A DNA stretch of 64,000 bases from Chitinophaga varians (GCF_014529945.1 NZ_JACVFB010000004.1:682001-746000), one strand, 5' to 3'. Counted from the stretch's first letter, positions 47,634 to 57,627 are shown. Numbers and translations are program-made. The notes: generated from the letters alone by a model not told the origin.

Positions 47634-48884
47634 ATGTTATACCGAAAAGGAATCGTTAGACGGATAATACTGATCAGCATGGTGATAAGCTGTGGTATAA
47701 TGTCCCGTGCGCAGCAGGTGACCAATGTGCGCGCTCATGGTGCCCTGGCGGATGGTAAAACAGACGACAGCAGAGCTTTTCAGAGAGCAATTGTACAGGC
47801 CCAAAAGAACGGTACACGCAAAATATTCGTTCCGAAAGGGCACTATCTGATCGCACGGCCTATTAAGTTACCTTCTTATTTTACGCTGGAAGCCAGCCCG
47901 GATGCTTATATCGAATTGAAACCCTCCTGCCATCAATACCTGTTGCAAAACGAAGACCTGATTAACGGTAACGCACATATTAAAGTAACAGGCGGCAAAT
48001 GGAACGGTAACGGCTGGACACAGACACGCACCATTCGCAGTACGGTAGACAGTTCCGACTTCTGTTTCGGTATGCTCTTCTATAAAGTGCGGCAGCTGGA
48101 AGTGGGGAATTTGCAGATCGACAGCACCCGTAGCTGGGGCATTGCCTACATGGAATGTGATACCGTGCATATACACGATATCCGGTTTCAGCAAAACCCG
48201 TTTAAAGACGCGCAGCATACCAGCGCGCTTATGCAGAACGGCGACGGCGTCACCGGTGGCGGCAATCACGTGCTCATTGAAAATATCTCCGGCTTCACCA
48301 ACGACGATCTGGTAGCCTTCGCTGCGGGCGGCGCTTCCTTCCAGGGAAAGATGTCGCCCTTCCCGGCCGTGGATTATCACCACGTGACGGTCCGCAATAT
48401 CACCCCTGAAAATATGTACGATTCCATTCCTGCCCTGAAGGCAGTCGCTTTTTACACATTTGAAAACAGAAAAGTGAGTGACATCACGATCGATAAAGTA
48501 CATGGCAACACCGCCATGGCATCGGTCCTGTTTTACAGCCTTTTCGGCAAAACCGGTTATTTTTCTCGTGTCACGATCAGAGACGTATCAGGCGCCAATG
48601 TATATGGCCGCGCTACGCAGCCGCAATTACCCACGGTATATGGCATCATCAGCGTTAAACAATCGGTGATAGACCGGCTGGATATCAGTGGCGTGAGCCG
48701 GGAAGAAAACCGTTATGCCAATCCTCAGTTTTTATTTGACGAAAATACTGTTATCGATTCTCTCATGATAAACCAGGTAGACATCCGGCATCGGCATATC
48801 CAGGGCAACCTGCTACTGCAGTCGGCCGGTGCGGTCATCAAAAACAGCCGTATCAACGGGGTGTCCATCCAGAACAGGGAATAG
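47634..48884 (+). CDS. Secreted beta-helix protein, pectate-lyase-3/GH28-like (416 aa)
   Basis: I chose the ATG at 47634 over an upstream TTG. The signal peptide ends at SRAQ. The opening VRAHGALADGKTDDSRAFQRAI is the pectate-lyase-3/GH28-type start of a right-handed parallel beta-helix, and repeated turns such as IENISGFTNDDLVAF follow. Related proteins cleave or bind acidic polysaccharides such as pectin-like or uronate glycans. I see no unambiguous GH28 catalytic triad, so a lyase or glycosidase assignment is not settled. It fits an extracellular first step of this locus. Confidence 0.8.
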   Translation: MLYRKGIVRRIILISMVISCGIMSRAQQVTNVRAHGALADGKTDDSRAFQRAIVQAQKNGTRKIFVPKGHYLIARPIKLPSYFTLEASPDAYIELKPSCHQYLLQNEDLINGNAHIKVTGGKWNGNGWTQTRTIRSTVDSSDFCFGMLFYKVRQLEVGNLQIDSTRSWGIAYMECDTVHIHDIRFQQNPFKDAQHTSALMQNGDGVTGGGNHVLIENISGFTNDDLVAFAAGGASFQGKMSPFPAVDYHHVTVRNITPENMYDSIPALKAVAFYTFENRKVSDITIDKVHGNTAMASVLFYSLFGKTGYFSRVTIRDVSGANVYGRATQPQLPTVYGIISVKQSVIDRLDISGVSREENRYANPQFLFDENTVIDSLMINQVDIRHRHIQGNLLLQSAGAVIKNSRINGVSIQNRE

Positions 48885-48921
48885 GTGAGATTTTACATAA
48901 AATTTTAACAGCATCGCTATT

Positions 48922-50244
48922 ATGAACGCATGGCCCAAATCATCCTCGCTTTTAAAGAGCAATGAACAATGGATACCCGGTGGGGTGGTATCGCTGAACC
49001 GTAAGTCAGACCCCAATATTTGTTTTGTCAGCGGACAAGGCAGCCGGGTCACAGACCTCGAAGGAAATGAATACATCGATTACCAGGCTGGCTTTGCCGC
49101 CTCGTTTCTGGGACACAACGATCCGGACGTCAACAAGGCAGTACGCGCCGCGCTGGACAACGCCACGCTGCTCATGGGCGCCGGTCCCACCAACCTCGAG
49201 GGCGAATTCGCGCAGCTTTTCTGCGACAGCGTGCCCTCGGCAGAAAGCATCGAAATCACGACCACCGGTTCTGAAGCAACGTATCACGCTATTCGTATAG
49301 CCCGTGCCGTTACCGGTAAAAATCATATCATCGTCATGCAGGGCGGATACAATGGGTGGCACAACGATGTGGCCTGCAATGTGATCAGCAGCCTCGCGGA
49401 TGTGGGCGAGCGCGTAAGCCCGGGCGAATATCCGTTCGATTCCCTCTCTGCCGGTATTCCGGATGGCCATTCTGAACTGGTGCATGTGATCAACTATAAC
49501 GATATCGCTTCTGTGGAGTATATCCTGCACCGTTATCCCGTAGCGGGCATATTGCTGGAGCCTGTCTTACAGAACATCGGGGTGGTGAAGCCACAGCCGG
49601 GTTACCTGGAGGCATTACGCCGACTGGCCGATGAACACGGATTCCTGTTGATATTTGATGAAGTGAAAACAGGGTTCCGTCATGCGTTGGGTGGTTATCA
49701 GCAACTCTGCGGCGTTACGCCCGACCTGAGCACTTTCGGTAAAGCGGTGGCCAATGGCTATCCGGTGGGGGTGATCGCCGGAAAGAAAAAATATATGGAT
49801 TATTTTATTCATCCTGAGAAAAGCAAAAAAGTACTGATAGCCGGCACTTTCAATGCGCATCCGCTGACAACGGCAGCAGCCATTGCTACGGTACGGAAGC
49901 TGGCTTCCACGGAGTTTAAAGTGTATGATCATGTGAATGCATTAGGACAGCTGCTGGAAAGCGGCTTAGAGGATATTTTCAGCACTTCCGGCCGGCCTTT
50001 TCATATTGCCCGTCAGGGGTCCGCTTTTTGTGTGTATTTTATGGACCATCAGCCGGTGGACTATCATGACATATTGAAACACCACGATTTTGCGTTTGAT
50101 AAAACATACCGTCTGAAACTGATAGAAAAAGGAATCTTTAACTTCCCGTTACCGATCAAACAGGGCAGTATCTCTTACGCACATACGACCAAAGACATTG
50201 AAGAAACATTAGAGAAAACCAAATCAATATTGTCAGCGCTATGA
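48922..50244 (+). CDS. Class III PLP aminotransferase/aminomutase, GSAM-like (440 aa)
   Basis: The protein follows the class III pattern: VTDLEGNEYIDYQAGF, ITTTGSEATYHAIRIARA, GYNGWHND, then LLIFDEVKTGFR and STFGKAVANGYP with Lys274 as the predicted Schiff-base lysine. Overall it resembles glutamate-1-semialdehyde aminomutase, but within this catabolic operon it more likely transfers an amino group to or from a sugar-derived ketone or aldehyde. It overlaps the dehydratase start by four bases (ATGA). Such an enzyme is unusual in SusCD loci. Confidence 0.9.
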   Translation: MNAWPKSSSLLKSNEQWIPGGVVSLNRKSDPNICFVSGQGSRVTDLEGNEYIDYQAGFAASFLGHNDPDVNKAVRAALDNATLLMGAGPTNLEGEFAQLFCDSVPSAESIEITTTGSEATYHAIRIARAVTGKNHIIVMQGGYNGWHNDVACNVISSLADVGERVSPGEYPFDSLSAGIPDGHSELVHVINYNDIASVEYILHRYPVAGILLEPVLQNIGVVKPQPGYLEALRRLADEHGFLLIFDEVKTGFRHALGGYQQLCGVTPDLSTFGKAVANGYPVGVIAGKKKYMDYFIHPEKSKKVLIAGTFNAHPLTTAAAIATVRKLASTEFKVYDHVNALGQLLESGLEDIFSTSGRPFHIARQGSAFCVYFMDHQPVDYHDILKHHDFAFDKTYRLKLIEKGIFNFPLPIKQGSISYAHTTKDIEETLEKTKSILSAL

Positions 50245-51419
50245 AGATAACGGCAATAGAAACACAGGTTTGTCACGCGCGGATGCGTAACTGGATCTTT
50301 ATCAAAATCGTGACAGACCAGCCCGGCCTGTGGGGTTGGGGCGAAGCCACGCTGGAATGGCATACCAGAGCAGTAGTAGGCGCCGTGGAAGATATCAGTC
50401 AGCTGTTGATCGGTGAAGACCCGCGGCGTATTGAATACCTGTGGCAGATGATGTACCGCCAGCACTTTTGGCATGGCAACGGTATCGTTCGCGGCACCGC
50501 TATCAGCGGCATCGACATCGCGCTCTGGGATATCCTCGGGAAAATACATGGGGTGCCCTGTCATGAACTGTGGGGTGGCCGCGTAAGAGATTATATCCGC
50601 CTGTATTGTCATCTGGGCGGTGGTAAGATGGAAGACTTTTATGAAACACGCCCGGATGATGCGGCCCGTTTCGGTGAGCTGGCGTCCCGCGCGGTGGACG
50701 ATGGTTTTACCGCCTTTAAATCGATGGCAGTGCCGGAAACGATGCCACTGGAAGGATTGAAACCTGTCCGTTATGCAGAGGCCTGCGTGCGCGCCATGCG
50801 GGAGGCGGTGGGAGAAGATGTGGATATCATGGTGGACTGCCACGCCCGTCCCAGCCCGCTGATGGGGCTTCAATTCGCGAAGGCGCTGGAGCCGTATGGT
50901 TTGTATTTCTTTGAAGAGCCTTGCTGGCCCGAAACGATGGAAGACATTGCCCGTATACAGCGTGCCGTGAAAACGCCGATTGCCAGCGGTGAAAGGCTGG
51001 TAGGCGTCCACGCTTTCCGGGATATGTTGGAGAAACGCGCCGTAAGCGTGATTCAGCCAGACATTACCCATTGCGGCGGATTAAGTGAGGTGCGGAGAAT
51101 AGCTGCGCTGGCGGAAGCCTATCGCGTGGCGGTAGCGCCGCACAACCCGCAGGGGCCGGTGAGCACCGCCGCTTCTATTGAGCTGGGCTTTGCTACGCCT
51201 TCCTATGCCATCTGTGAAAGTGTCCACAACGACGTGCCGTGGCGCGAAGAAGTGGTGAGCGAAGGATTTACCGTAGAGAAAAAAGGACGGATCGTAAAAC
51301 CGAACCACCGTCCGGGTTTGGGGATAGAGATCAATGAAGAAGCAGTGAAAAAACATCCTTTCCAACAGGAGGTGTTACAGCGGACGTTTTATAAAGATGG
51401 TAGTGTAGGTGACTGGTAA
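50241..51419 (+). CDS. Enolase-superfamily acid-sugar dehydratase (392 aa)
   Basis: This is a mandelate racemase/muconate lactonising subgroup protein close in pattern to galactonate dehydratase. Predicted metal and catalytic residues are visible: Asp199 and His201 in VDCHARPSP, Glu225 in FFEEPC, Glu251 in ASGERL, and His301 in APHNPQGP. The D-x-H arrangement is that of DgoD-type enzymes that dehydrate aldonates to 2-keto-3-deoxy acids. It starts inside the aminotransferase stop. The substrate sugar cannot be read from sequence. Confidence 0.9.
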   Translation: MKITAIETQVCHARMRNWIFIKIVTDQPGLWGWGEATLEWHTRAVVGAVEDISQLLIGEDPRRIEYLWQMMYRQHFWHGNGIVRGTAISGIDIALWDILGKIHGVPCHELWGGRVRDYIRLYCHLGGGKMEDFYETRPDDAARFGELASRAVDDGFTAFKSMAVPETMPLEGLKPVRYAEACVRAMREAVGEDVDIMVDCHARPSPLMGLQFAKALEPYGLYFFEEPCWPETMEDIARIQRAVKTPIASGERLVGVHAFRDMLEKRAVSVIQPDITHCGGLSEVRRIAALAEAYRVAVAPHNPQGPVSTAASIELGFATPSYAICESVHNDVPWREEVVSEGFTVEKKGRIVKPNHRPGLGIEINEEAVKKHPFQQEVLQRTFYKDGSVGDW

Positions 51420-51429
51420 AACAGCAGTT

Positions 51430-52194
51430 ATGGAAAAACAATTGGAAAAGAAAACAGTCCTGATCAGTGGCGCGCTGGGCGACATTGGCAGGGCTGTGGC
51501 CCTGGCGTTTGCCGCACAGGGCGCCGGCGTGGCGCTGGGGGATATACAACCCGAAGCGGCAGCACAGGCATTACTGGACGAACTGGCGTCGATGGGCGTC
51601 CCTTGTCACTATGCACAGGTGGACGTGTCCGATGCCGTGGCGGTAGACCGCTGGCTACAGGCCGCGGAGGCAGCATTGGGACTGGTGAGTATGGTAGTCG
51701 CCAATGCTGCTACTGTCACGATATCGGGCCTTTATCAGATCACGGCGGAGCAGTGGAGCAAAGAGCTGCGGGTGAACCTCGACGGTGCTTTTCATGTGGC
51801 CCGTGCAGTAACAGCCCGTATGCTGCAACAGCGTGTAACCGGCAGCGTAGTATTCGTGGGCAGCTGGGCGGCCGAAGTGGCCCATAGCCATATCCCCGCG
51901 TATTCCGTATCCAAAGCAGGTCTGCGCATGTTGTCCAAATGCATGGCGCTGGAACTGGCACCACATGGTATTATGGTCAACGAGATCGCGCCGGGCTACG
52001 TGGATGCAGGCCTTAGCCGCGTGGTATGGGAGCAGGCGCCAGAACAGAAAGAAAACGCGCGCCTGAAAACACCCGTGCGGCAGTTGATCACGCCGCAGCA
52101 GGTAGCACGTGAAGTGGTGCGTCTCTGCGATCCGGAAAACAGGCATATCACCGGTAGCGTGCTGCTGATGGATGGTGGCCTGTCTCTATTGTAA
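51430..52194 (+). CDS. Short-chain dehydrogenase/reductase (254 aa)
   Basis: The ATG at 51430 begins close to the nucleotide motif. The cofactor loop reads SGALGDIG, with Asp18 in place of the usual glycine of GxxxGxG. The active site is Ser145, Tyr158-x3-Lys162 (YSVSK), with NAATV and PGYVDAGLS also typical. In this operon it most likely oxidises or reduces a sugar or sugar acid with NAD(P). It lies 10 bases after the dehydratase. Confidence 0.92.
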   Translation: MEKQLEKKTVLISGALGDIGRAVALAFAAQGAGVALGDIQPEAAAQALLDELASMGVPCHYAQVDVSDAVAVDRWLQAAEAALGLVSMVVANAATVTISGLYQITAEQWSKELRVNLDGAFHVARAVTARMLQQRVTGSVVFVGSWAAEVAHSHIPAYSVSKAGLRMLSKCMALELAPHGIMVNEIAPGYVDAGLSRVVWEQAPEQKENARLKTPVRQLITPQQVAREVVRLCDPENRHITGSVLLMDGGLSLL

Positions 52195-52206
52195 CAAACC
52201 AACAAC

Positions 52207-53565
52207 ATGACGAACTATCACGGAACCATAGGCATCGCCAGAGCTGATATCACGCCGCCGGTGGGCATCTTCGCCCGCAACTGGGGAGCGGCCACACATG
52301 ATGTGGCTGCCGGGGTGCATATGCCGCTGACCCTTACCTGTATTACTTTTCAGACAGATGAAAAGACACCGCCGCTGGTGCTCATCTCCGCTGACCTCGG
52401 GTGGTGGAAGAGCGCTGCGGACGAAAGAAATTTACGGCATGGCATCCTGAAAGCGTTGTCACTGCCGGAAGAACGATTGATGTTCTGTTTGACCCATACC
52501 CACGCAGGCCCCAGCACCTTCAGCGAAGATGCTGGCAAGCCTGGTGGTCATCTGATTATCCCTTTTCTGCAACAGCTGCAGGAAACGGCCGTCCGGGCAG
52601 CCCGTGAAGCCATGGCTGCTGCTCAACCGGCTACGCTTACCTGGCAGTACGGTAGTTGCAACCTGGCGGTGGACCGCGATTTTCCCGAACCGGGGGGCGA
52701 CAGGCTGGTGGTAGGCTACAACCCGGCAGGCCTGGCAGATGATACATTGCTGGCCGGTCGTATCACTAACGCCGACGGCTATATTATCGGAACTATTGTA
52801 AACTATGCCTGCCATCCTACTACGCTGGCGTGGGACAACCAGCTGCTGTCGCCCGATTACATCGGTGGCATGCGCAGCGTGGTAGAACCGGCTACCGGCG
52901 CACCCTGCCTGTTTTTGCAGGGCGCCTCCGGTGAACTGTCGCCCGCCGAGCAATACAGCGGTGACACGTCGTTGGCCGACGGCTACGGCCGCCAATTGGG
53001 CTTTGCGGTATTGTCCACACTGGAAGGCATGTTACCGCCCAATACGGAACTGGCCTTCACCGGAGTGGTGGAATCCGGCGCTTCCCTGGCTATCTGGAAG
53101 AAATCACCTGCGCCTCCGGATACCACTTTGATGGCGGAGATGACCACCGTGGAGATGAGGCTGAAGCCGATGCCTTCTCTGGCGGAAATAGAAGCCGCCT
53201 GGGCTACGTGTGAAGACCATGTGATCAAAGAACGGTTATGGCGGCAACGTGGTATTCGTAAAACGGTGGGAGAGGGTACTATCGCTAACATGCCGTTATG
53301 GATATGGCGACTGGGCAATACGATACTGGCTGGCCAGCCGAACGAAGCATATTCCGACTTTCAGCTGGAATTACGCCGGGAGCTGGCGCCGGCAGCGGTG
53401 GCCGTGATGAACATCGTAAACGGCTACGCCGGTTATCTGCCGCCGGTAGCATCGTTTAACCATCAAAGTTATGCGGTATGGCAAACGCCTTTTGAGAAAG
53501 GCTCACTGGAGCAACTGATACGCTCCGCCACCACTATTTCACAACGAATGATCCGAACCGCATGA
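52207..53565 (+). CDS. Neutral/alkaline-ceramidase-like metalloprotein (452 aa)
   Basis: The N-terminal IGIARADITPPVG and the THTHAGPS motif (His97, His99) match the neutral/alkaline ceramidase family, where these histidines bind zinc. A second motif NYACHPTTL and a late LAGQPNEAYSDF fit further family positions. No signal peptide is evident, so it probably acts in the cytoplasm, unlike secreted ceramidases. In this locus it may hydrolyse an amide, such as an N-acylated sugar or amino acid, rather than ceramide; this is inference. It overlaps the symporter start (ATGA). Confidence 0.8.
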   Translation: MTNYHGTIGIARADITPPVGIFARNWGAATHDVAAGVHMPLTLTCITFQTDEKTPPLVLISADLGWWKSAADERNLRHGILKALSLPEERLMFCLTHTHAGPSTFSEDAGKPGGHLIIPFLQQLQETAVRAAREAMAAAQPATLTWQYGSCNLAVDRDFPEPGGDRLVVGYNPAGLADDTLLAGRITNADGYIIGTIVNYACHPTTLAWDNQLLSPDYIGGMRSVVEPATGAPCLFLQGASGELSPAEQYSGDTSLADGYGRQLGFAVLSTLEGMLPPNTELAFTGVVESGASLAIWKKSPAPPDTTLMAEMTTVEMRLKPMPSLAEIEAAWATCEDHVIKERLWRQRGIRKTVGEGTIANMPLWIWRLGNTILAGQPNEAYSDFQLELRRELAPAAVAVMNIVNGYAGYLPPVASFNHQSYAVWQTPFEKGSLEQLIRSATTISQRMIRTA

Positions 53566-55133
53566 ACCTCAACCTGACTTTACTTGATGCTGTTATCTTC
53601 GGCGCTTATATCCTCGGCGTTATTGGCCTGGGTATCTATGCTTCCCGGAAGGCACAGCAGACTAAACGTGATTATTTTCTCGCAGGGGATAAACTGCCCT
53701 GGTGGATGATCGGCGGCAGTATCATCGCCGCCAATATCAGCAGCCACCATCTGGTAGGCGCTATGGGCATGGCTTACAGCCGGGGCTTTGTGGCCATCGC
53801 CATGGAATGGGGCGCTATCCTCATGGGATTTAACGCGCTGCTATGGATATTCCTGCCCTTTTATATCCGCAACGGTTTTTATACCGTGCCGGAATTTCTG
53901 GAAAAACGTTTCGGCACAGCGGCAAGGGCCACCTATGCAGGCCTGATCCTGTTGACTTACGTACTTGTGGAAATCAGCGCAGTATTGTATCTCGGCGCAT
54001 TGTCCTTACACTCGCTGTTGGGCATCTCTGTGATGACCTGCGTGGTGATACTGGCGGTCATCACCGGCATATATACCATCGCAGGCGGATTACGCGCGGT
54101 GATATATACTGAAATGTTGCAGTTGATCGTGTTGGTGATGGGCGGTATTGCACTTACCATTGCTACGGTAAACGCTGCCGGCGGCGTGAGTGCTGTCACT
54201 GATACGATGAAGGACTGGGACCTGATCCTGCCGGCAAACGACCCGGATTTTCCGTGGACCATGTATCTCGGCGGTGTGCTTTGTATCAGCGTATTTTATT
54301 GTGCTACGAATCAGTTTATTGTGCAACGGGTACTGGCAGCGAAAAACGAATGGCATGCCCGGATGGGCGTGGTGTTTGGCGACTACCTGAAGTTCCTGGT
54401 GCCGTTGATTATCACCGTGCCGGCGCTGGTGGCGCCGAAGCTTTTTCCTGACCTGGAAAAACCGGACCTGCTGTTTCCCACGCTGGTGGAGAAGTTGCTG
54501 CCTACCGGTCTCGTTGGACTGGTCATGGCAGGCCTCATCGCAGCGGTGATGTCACATCTTTCCGGTGCTATCAATTCCTGCACTACCATCCTGACGGTAG
54601 ATATCTATCTGCCTTATTTCCGTAAGAAAGCCACAGAAGCAGAAGCGGTGCGTTTCGGCCGCTGGGCCGGTGCCGCCATCATCGTGATTGGGATTCTGTG
54701 CACCGGTTTGTTCCTGACACAATCCAAAAAACCGGTGTTCCTGTATCTGATGAATGCCTATGGATTGTTTACACCCGGCATCGCAGCGATGTTCCTGCTG
54801 GGCATCCTGTGGAAACGCACTACACACGCCGGCGCGCTGGCGGCAGGTATTCTCACCATTCCGATGTCTGTTGCCATGGAGATGATTTTCCCGGCGATGC
54901 CTTTCTTTAACCGCACCGGTATTGTTTTCTGGACCTGTGTGGCATTGTGTGTAGTAGTCAGTCTGCTGACGAAACCGGTACCCGAAGCGCAACTACAAGG
55001 ACTGATCTGGAACCGCGAAAGCCTGAAGCTGCCGGCCGATCTGTTACAACAGTCGCGGGGCATACGTAATCCTACCTTGTGGTGGGCGCTGATAACAGGC
55101 GTGGTGCTGTACTTCTATATCGTATATGCGTAA
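53562..55133 (+). CDS. Sodium:solute symporter (SSS family, 523 aa)
   Basis: About 13 hydrophobic segments are visible, starting with AVIFGAYILGVIGLGIYASR and including the SSS signatures RDYFLAGDKLPWWMIGGSIIAANISSHHLVG and CATNQFIVQRVLAAKNEWHARMG. These use a sodium gradient to import sugars, sugar acids or related solutes across the inner membrane. It ends the GntR-linked operon and likely imports the periplasmic product. Its stop is convergent with the LacI gene 9 bases away. Confidence 0.93.
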   Translation: MNLNLTLLDAVIFGAYILGVIGLGIYASRKAQQTKRDYFLAGDKLPWWMIGGSIIAANISSHHLVGAMGMAYSRGFVAIAMEWGAILMGFNALLWIFLPFYIRNGFYTVPEFLEKRFGTAARATYAGLILLTYVLVEISAVLYLGALSLHSLLGISVMTCVVILAVITGIYTIAGGLRAVIYTEMLQLIVLVMGGIALTIATVNAAGGVSAVTDTMKDWDLILPANDPDFPWTMYLGGVLCISVFYCATNQFIVQRVLAAKNEWHARMGVVFGDYLKFLVPLIITVPALVAPKLFPDLEKPDLLFPTLVEKLLPTGLVGLVMAGLIAAVMSHLSGAINSCTTILTVDIYLPYFRKKATEAEAVRFGRWAGAAIIVIGILCTGLFLTQSKKPVFLYLMNAYGLFTPGIAAMFLLGILWKRTTHAGALAAGILTIPMSVAMEMIFPAMPFFNRTGIVFWTCVALCVVVSLLTKPVPEAQLQGLIWNRESLKLPADLLQQSRGIRNPTLWWALITGVVLYFYIVYA

Positions 55134-55142
55134 CAGTGATCG

Positions 55143-56213
55143 CTATGGCTGAATATAGAAAGCATGATTCTCTTTGGTGATAATATCAATCGGCATAAAA
55201 TGGGTTTTCTCTACCGGTACCTTCATCACGAGGTGCTGGTAGAGTGCCATAATACCACGATAGCCCTGTTCCTGCGGCTGTTGGCAAATAAGAAAATCAA
55301 TGTGGCCCTGATCGAGGCGTGACACGTTCTCCCGGGTGAAGTCATAGCCAATAAGCAGGATATCTTTATCCATGCCCTTTTTCTCGAGGTAGCGGGAAAC
55401 GGCGGCCACCCTCGAATTGGTGACGAAAATGGCGCGTACGTCTGCATGTTGCTGCAGTGCTTTCGAGAGTTCTTTTTCAACAGAGGCCTGATCGGTTTGA
55501 CGGACATCTTTTTTTACAATAGGACGTTTGGTGTCTTTGAAATAAGCGCGCAGTCCTTCTTCCTTGCGTAGCAGGTGATGATGGTCTTCTATCTCGTGGG
55601 AGATATTGAGCACCAGCACGCGGGCATTGCGCGGAGTACAGTAGTGGATGAGCTGTCCTGCCTGGTAGCCGCTGCGGAACAGGTCGGGACCGATGTAACA
55701 AAGGCTTTCCTGTTGCGGGATATCAGAGTTGATAAAAACGTACGGAATATTGAGTTCCTTACAGGAACGGATAAACGCTACAGATTCTTCGATAAAGGAA
55801 GGGGCCAGCAGGATACCATCCACCGGATTTTTGAGTACCTGTTTGGCGACTTTTCCAAAAGACTTCCGGTCGTTAAGATCGAAGAAATAAGGTTCTACTT
55901 TGACGCCGAACGGTTTTATTTCTTCTTCTGCTTTCTGGATGCCGGCTACCGGAAGTGTCCAGAAATCAGTTTCCTGAGAGGACACTTTCGGCAGTACGGT
56001 CGCCAGTCGCAGCACATGGCGCGATGCCAGCCGTCTGGCCAGTATATTGGGCTGATAGTTCAGTTCCCGTATGATAGCTTCTATTTTACTTTTTGTTTTG
56101 GGGGAGACACCGGGCCTGTTATGGATAACCCTGTCCACGGTGGCGATGGCCACATTGGCCCTTCGGGCGATCTCCTTGACACCGAGGGGCTGTTCGGCCG
56201 CTTTTTTCTTCAT
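55143..56213 (-). CDS. LacI-family transcriptional regulator (356 aa)
   Basis: The helix-turn-helix reads VKEIARRANVAIATVDRVIHNRPGVSPKTKSKI, with the hinge helix NILARRLAS. A periplasmic-binding-protein-like sugar domain follows (GILLAPSFIEESVAFI, VFINSDIPQQ, LIGYDFTREN). It is the last gene of a minus-strand group (transporter, dehydrogenase, oxidoreductase) but has its own -7 box. The shared palindrome before the NRAMP-like gene and before the oxidoreductase at 62205 is the best candidate for its operator. Confidence 0.93.
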   Translation of the reverse strand: MKKKAAEQPLGVKEIARRANVAIATVDRVIHNRPGVSPKTKSKIEAIIRELNYQPNILARRLASRHVLRLATVLPKVSSQETDFWTLPVAGIQKAEEEIKPFGVKVEPYFFDLNDRKSFGKVAKQVLKNPVDGILLAPSFIEESVAFIRSCKELNIPYVFINSDIPQQESLCYIGPDLFRSGYQAGQLIHYCTPRNARVLVLNISHEIEDHHHLLRKEEGLRAYFKDTKRPIVKKDVRQTDQASVEKELSKALQQHADVRAIFVTNSRVAAVSRYLEKKGMDKDILLIGYDFTRENVSRLDQGHIDFLICQQPQEQGYRGIMALYQHLVMKVPVEKTHFMPIDIITKENHAFYIQP

Positions 56214-56237
56214 ATCGGTTGATGATTATAATTTCTC

Positions 56238-56245
56238 CAAATATA
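56238..56245 (-). promoter_or_regulatory. -7 box of the LacI gene
   Basis: On the minus strand TATATTTG fits TAnnTTTG and ends 24 bases before the LacI ATG, within the 45-base gap after the oxidoreductase stop. A -33 partner is not clear. It would let the regulator be made independently of the upstream operon. Confidence 0.55.
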
Positions 56246-56258
56246 CTACAATGCCGGA

Positions 56259-57623
56259 TTACTGTTTTTTCGCCAGTGCCAGCGCCTGAGTGGTGGTGTA
56301 GTATTTGGCCAGCATATTGGGCACTTCCCAGTCCGGCATGTTATTTTGCCGCACATACTCCAGGAACTGCTGCATCACTTTACCGAAAAGGGCTTCGTGT
56401 TTTTTGGCCAGTGCTTCAGGGATGACAATTTCCCAGCCTTTGTCGTTGGCTTTCAGCGATAGTCCCGGATATTTTTGCGCCAGCGTGGCGATATGCGCAG
56501 CGACGGTTTTCGCATAGGCGGCATCGTGATGATGGGCTGACTCAATGTACAGCACCGGTTTGTACTGTTGTTCCGCTCCCTGGCGGATCACCAGCGATGC
56601 TTTGGTGCCCCGCAGCAGTGAATAGTGGGTGTCTCCGGTGCCTTCCGGCGCCTGGTAGTTCCAGGTAACGGATATATTGGCATGAACACCTTTGATGGTA
56701 TAGTCAAAAGCACCGTTGGCGTACACCTGCAAGAGGCTGTCTTTATCGACATTTTTGGCCAGGTAATCAGGGAAACTGCTTTGCCCCGTGATATCCGCAT
56801 ATTGCCGCAAACTCATGGTGGTAGCCCAGCGGCGGGCGCTGTCTATCTGTATGTCGTGATGGAAGTCGATGATCTGTCCGGGGAAGCAGGTCCATTGCAC
56901 GAGGTCCACCAGATGCGTGGTGACGTCCACAATGCCTTCTCCCTGCTGCGTTTCGTCCATATACCACGCGGGACGTACCATGGTTTTGCCTGCCACCAGT
57001 TTCTTAAAATGATGGACGCTGTTTTTCACGACGGCAGGATCGTTTACCGTGCCGGTTTCCAGTGTGCCGAAAACTTCCGGCAGCTGTGCCAGCTCCCGTT
57101 GCAGGGTGTTCCTGATTTCATACCGTTCGGTCATGATATCATAGAGCTGCACTTTTTGCTGTGCCGCTTCGCGGAAGGAAGCCTGGAGAGAGTCGAAGCC
57201 TGCAGCATCGATGGCCATGGGTTTATCTGCCAGTACATGCTGCCCGGCATTGACAGCGCGGCGGATGTAGGTGGCTTTGAGCCGGTTATTGCCGGCAATC
57301 ACCACAATATTGCCAGCCGGTTGCTGTAGCATTTTTTCCAGATAGTCCGGGCCGGTATACACGTCTGTGGCCCAGTGCACGGGCGGGTCGGTTTGTTGGT
57401 TGAACCGCGCGATGCTGGCGAGATATTGTTTTACTTCGGGTCCTTCAGGCGCAAATACACGGATGGTGGAGTCTATGCCGGGGTACATCTGTTGTTGTAC
57501 CAGTGAAGCATGGAAGTGCCCGGGATCTAAAGCGATCAGTTGCATAGATGATTGTTTTTGTCGGGTGGTGCCGCATGACAGCAAAGCTGCTGTCATGCCG
57601 GCAAATATAATCTTTTGCTTCAT
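56259..57623 (-). CDS. Gfo/Idh/MocA-like putative oxidoreductase, lipoprotein (454 aa)
   Basis: I chose the ATG at 57623 because it begins a lipoprotein signal with lipobox LLSCG; an upstream start would add 18 residues ahead of it. The body has the Gfo/Idh/MocA layout: NRLKATYIRRAVNAGQHVLADKPMAID and a C-terminal substrate domain including GEGIVDVTTHLVDLVQW. The N-terminal LIALDPGHFHASLV lacks the usual GxGxxG nucleotide loop, so NAD(P) binding is uncertain and it may be a diverged, exported relative. It lies 4 bases after the dehydrogenase gene. Confidence 0.8.
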   Translation of the reverse strand: MKQKIIFAGMTAALLSCGTTRQKQSSMQLIALDPGHFHASLVQQQMYPGIDSTIRVFAPEGPEVKQYLASIARFNQQTDPPVHWATDVYTGPDYLEKMLQQPAGNIVVIAGNNRLKATYIRRAVNAGQHVLADKPMAIDAAGFDSLQASFREAAQQKVQLYDIMTERYEIRNTLQRELAQLPEVFGTLETGTVNDPAVVKNSVHHFKKLVAGKTMVRPAWYMDETQQGEGIVDVTTHLVDLVQWTCFPGQIIDFHHDIQIDSARRWATTMSLRQYADITGQSSFPDYLAKNVDKDSLLQVYANGAFDYTIKGVHANISVTWNYQAPEGTGDTHYSLLRGTKASLVIRQGAEQQYKPVLYIESAHHHDAAYAKTVAAHIATLAQKYPGLSLKANDKGWEIVIPEALAKKHEALFGKVMQQFLEYVRQNNMPDWEVPNMLAKYYTTTQALALAKKQ

Positions 57624-57627
57624 GGTG

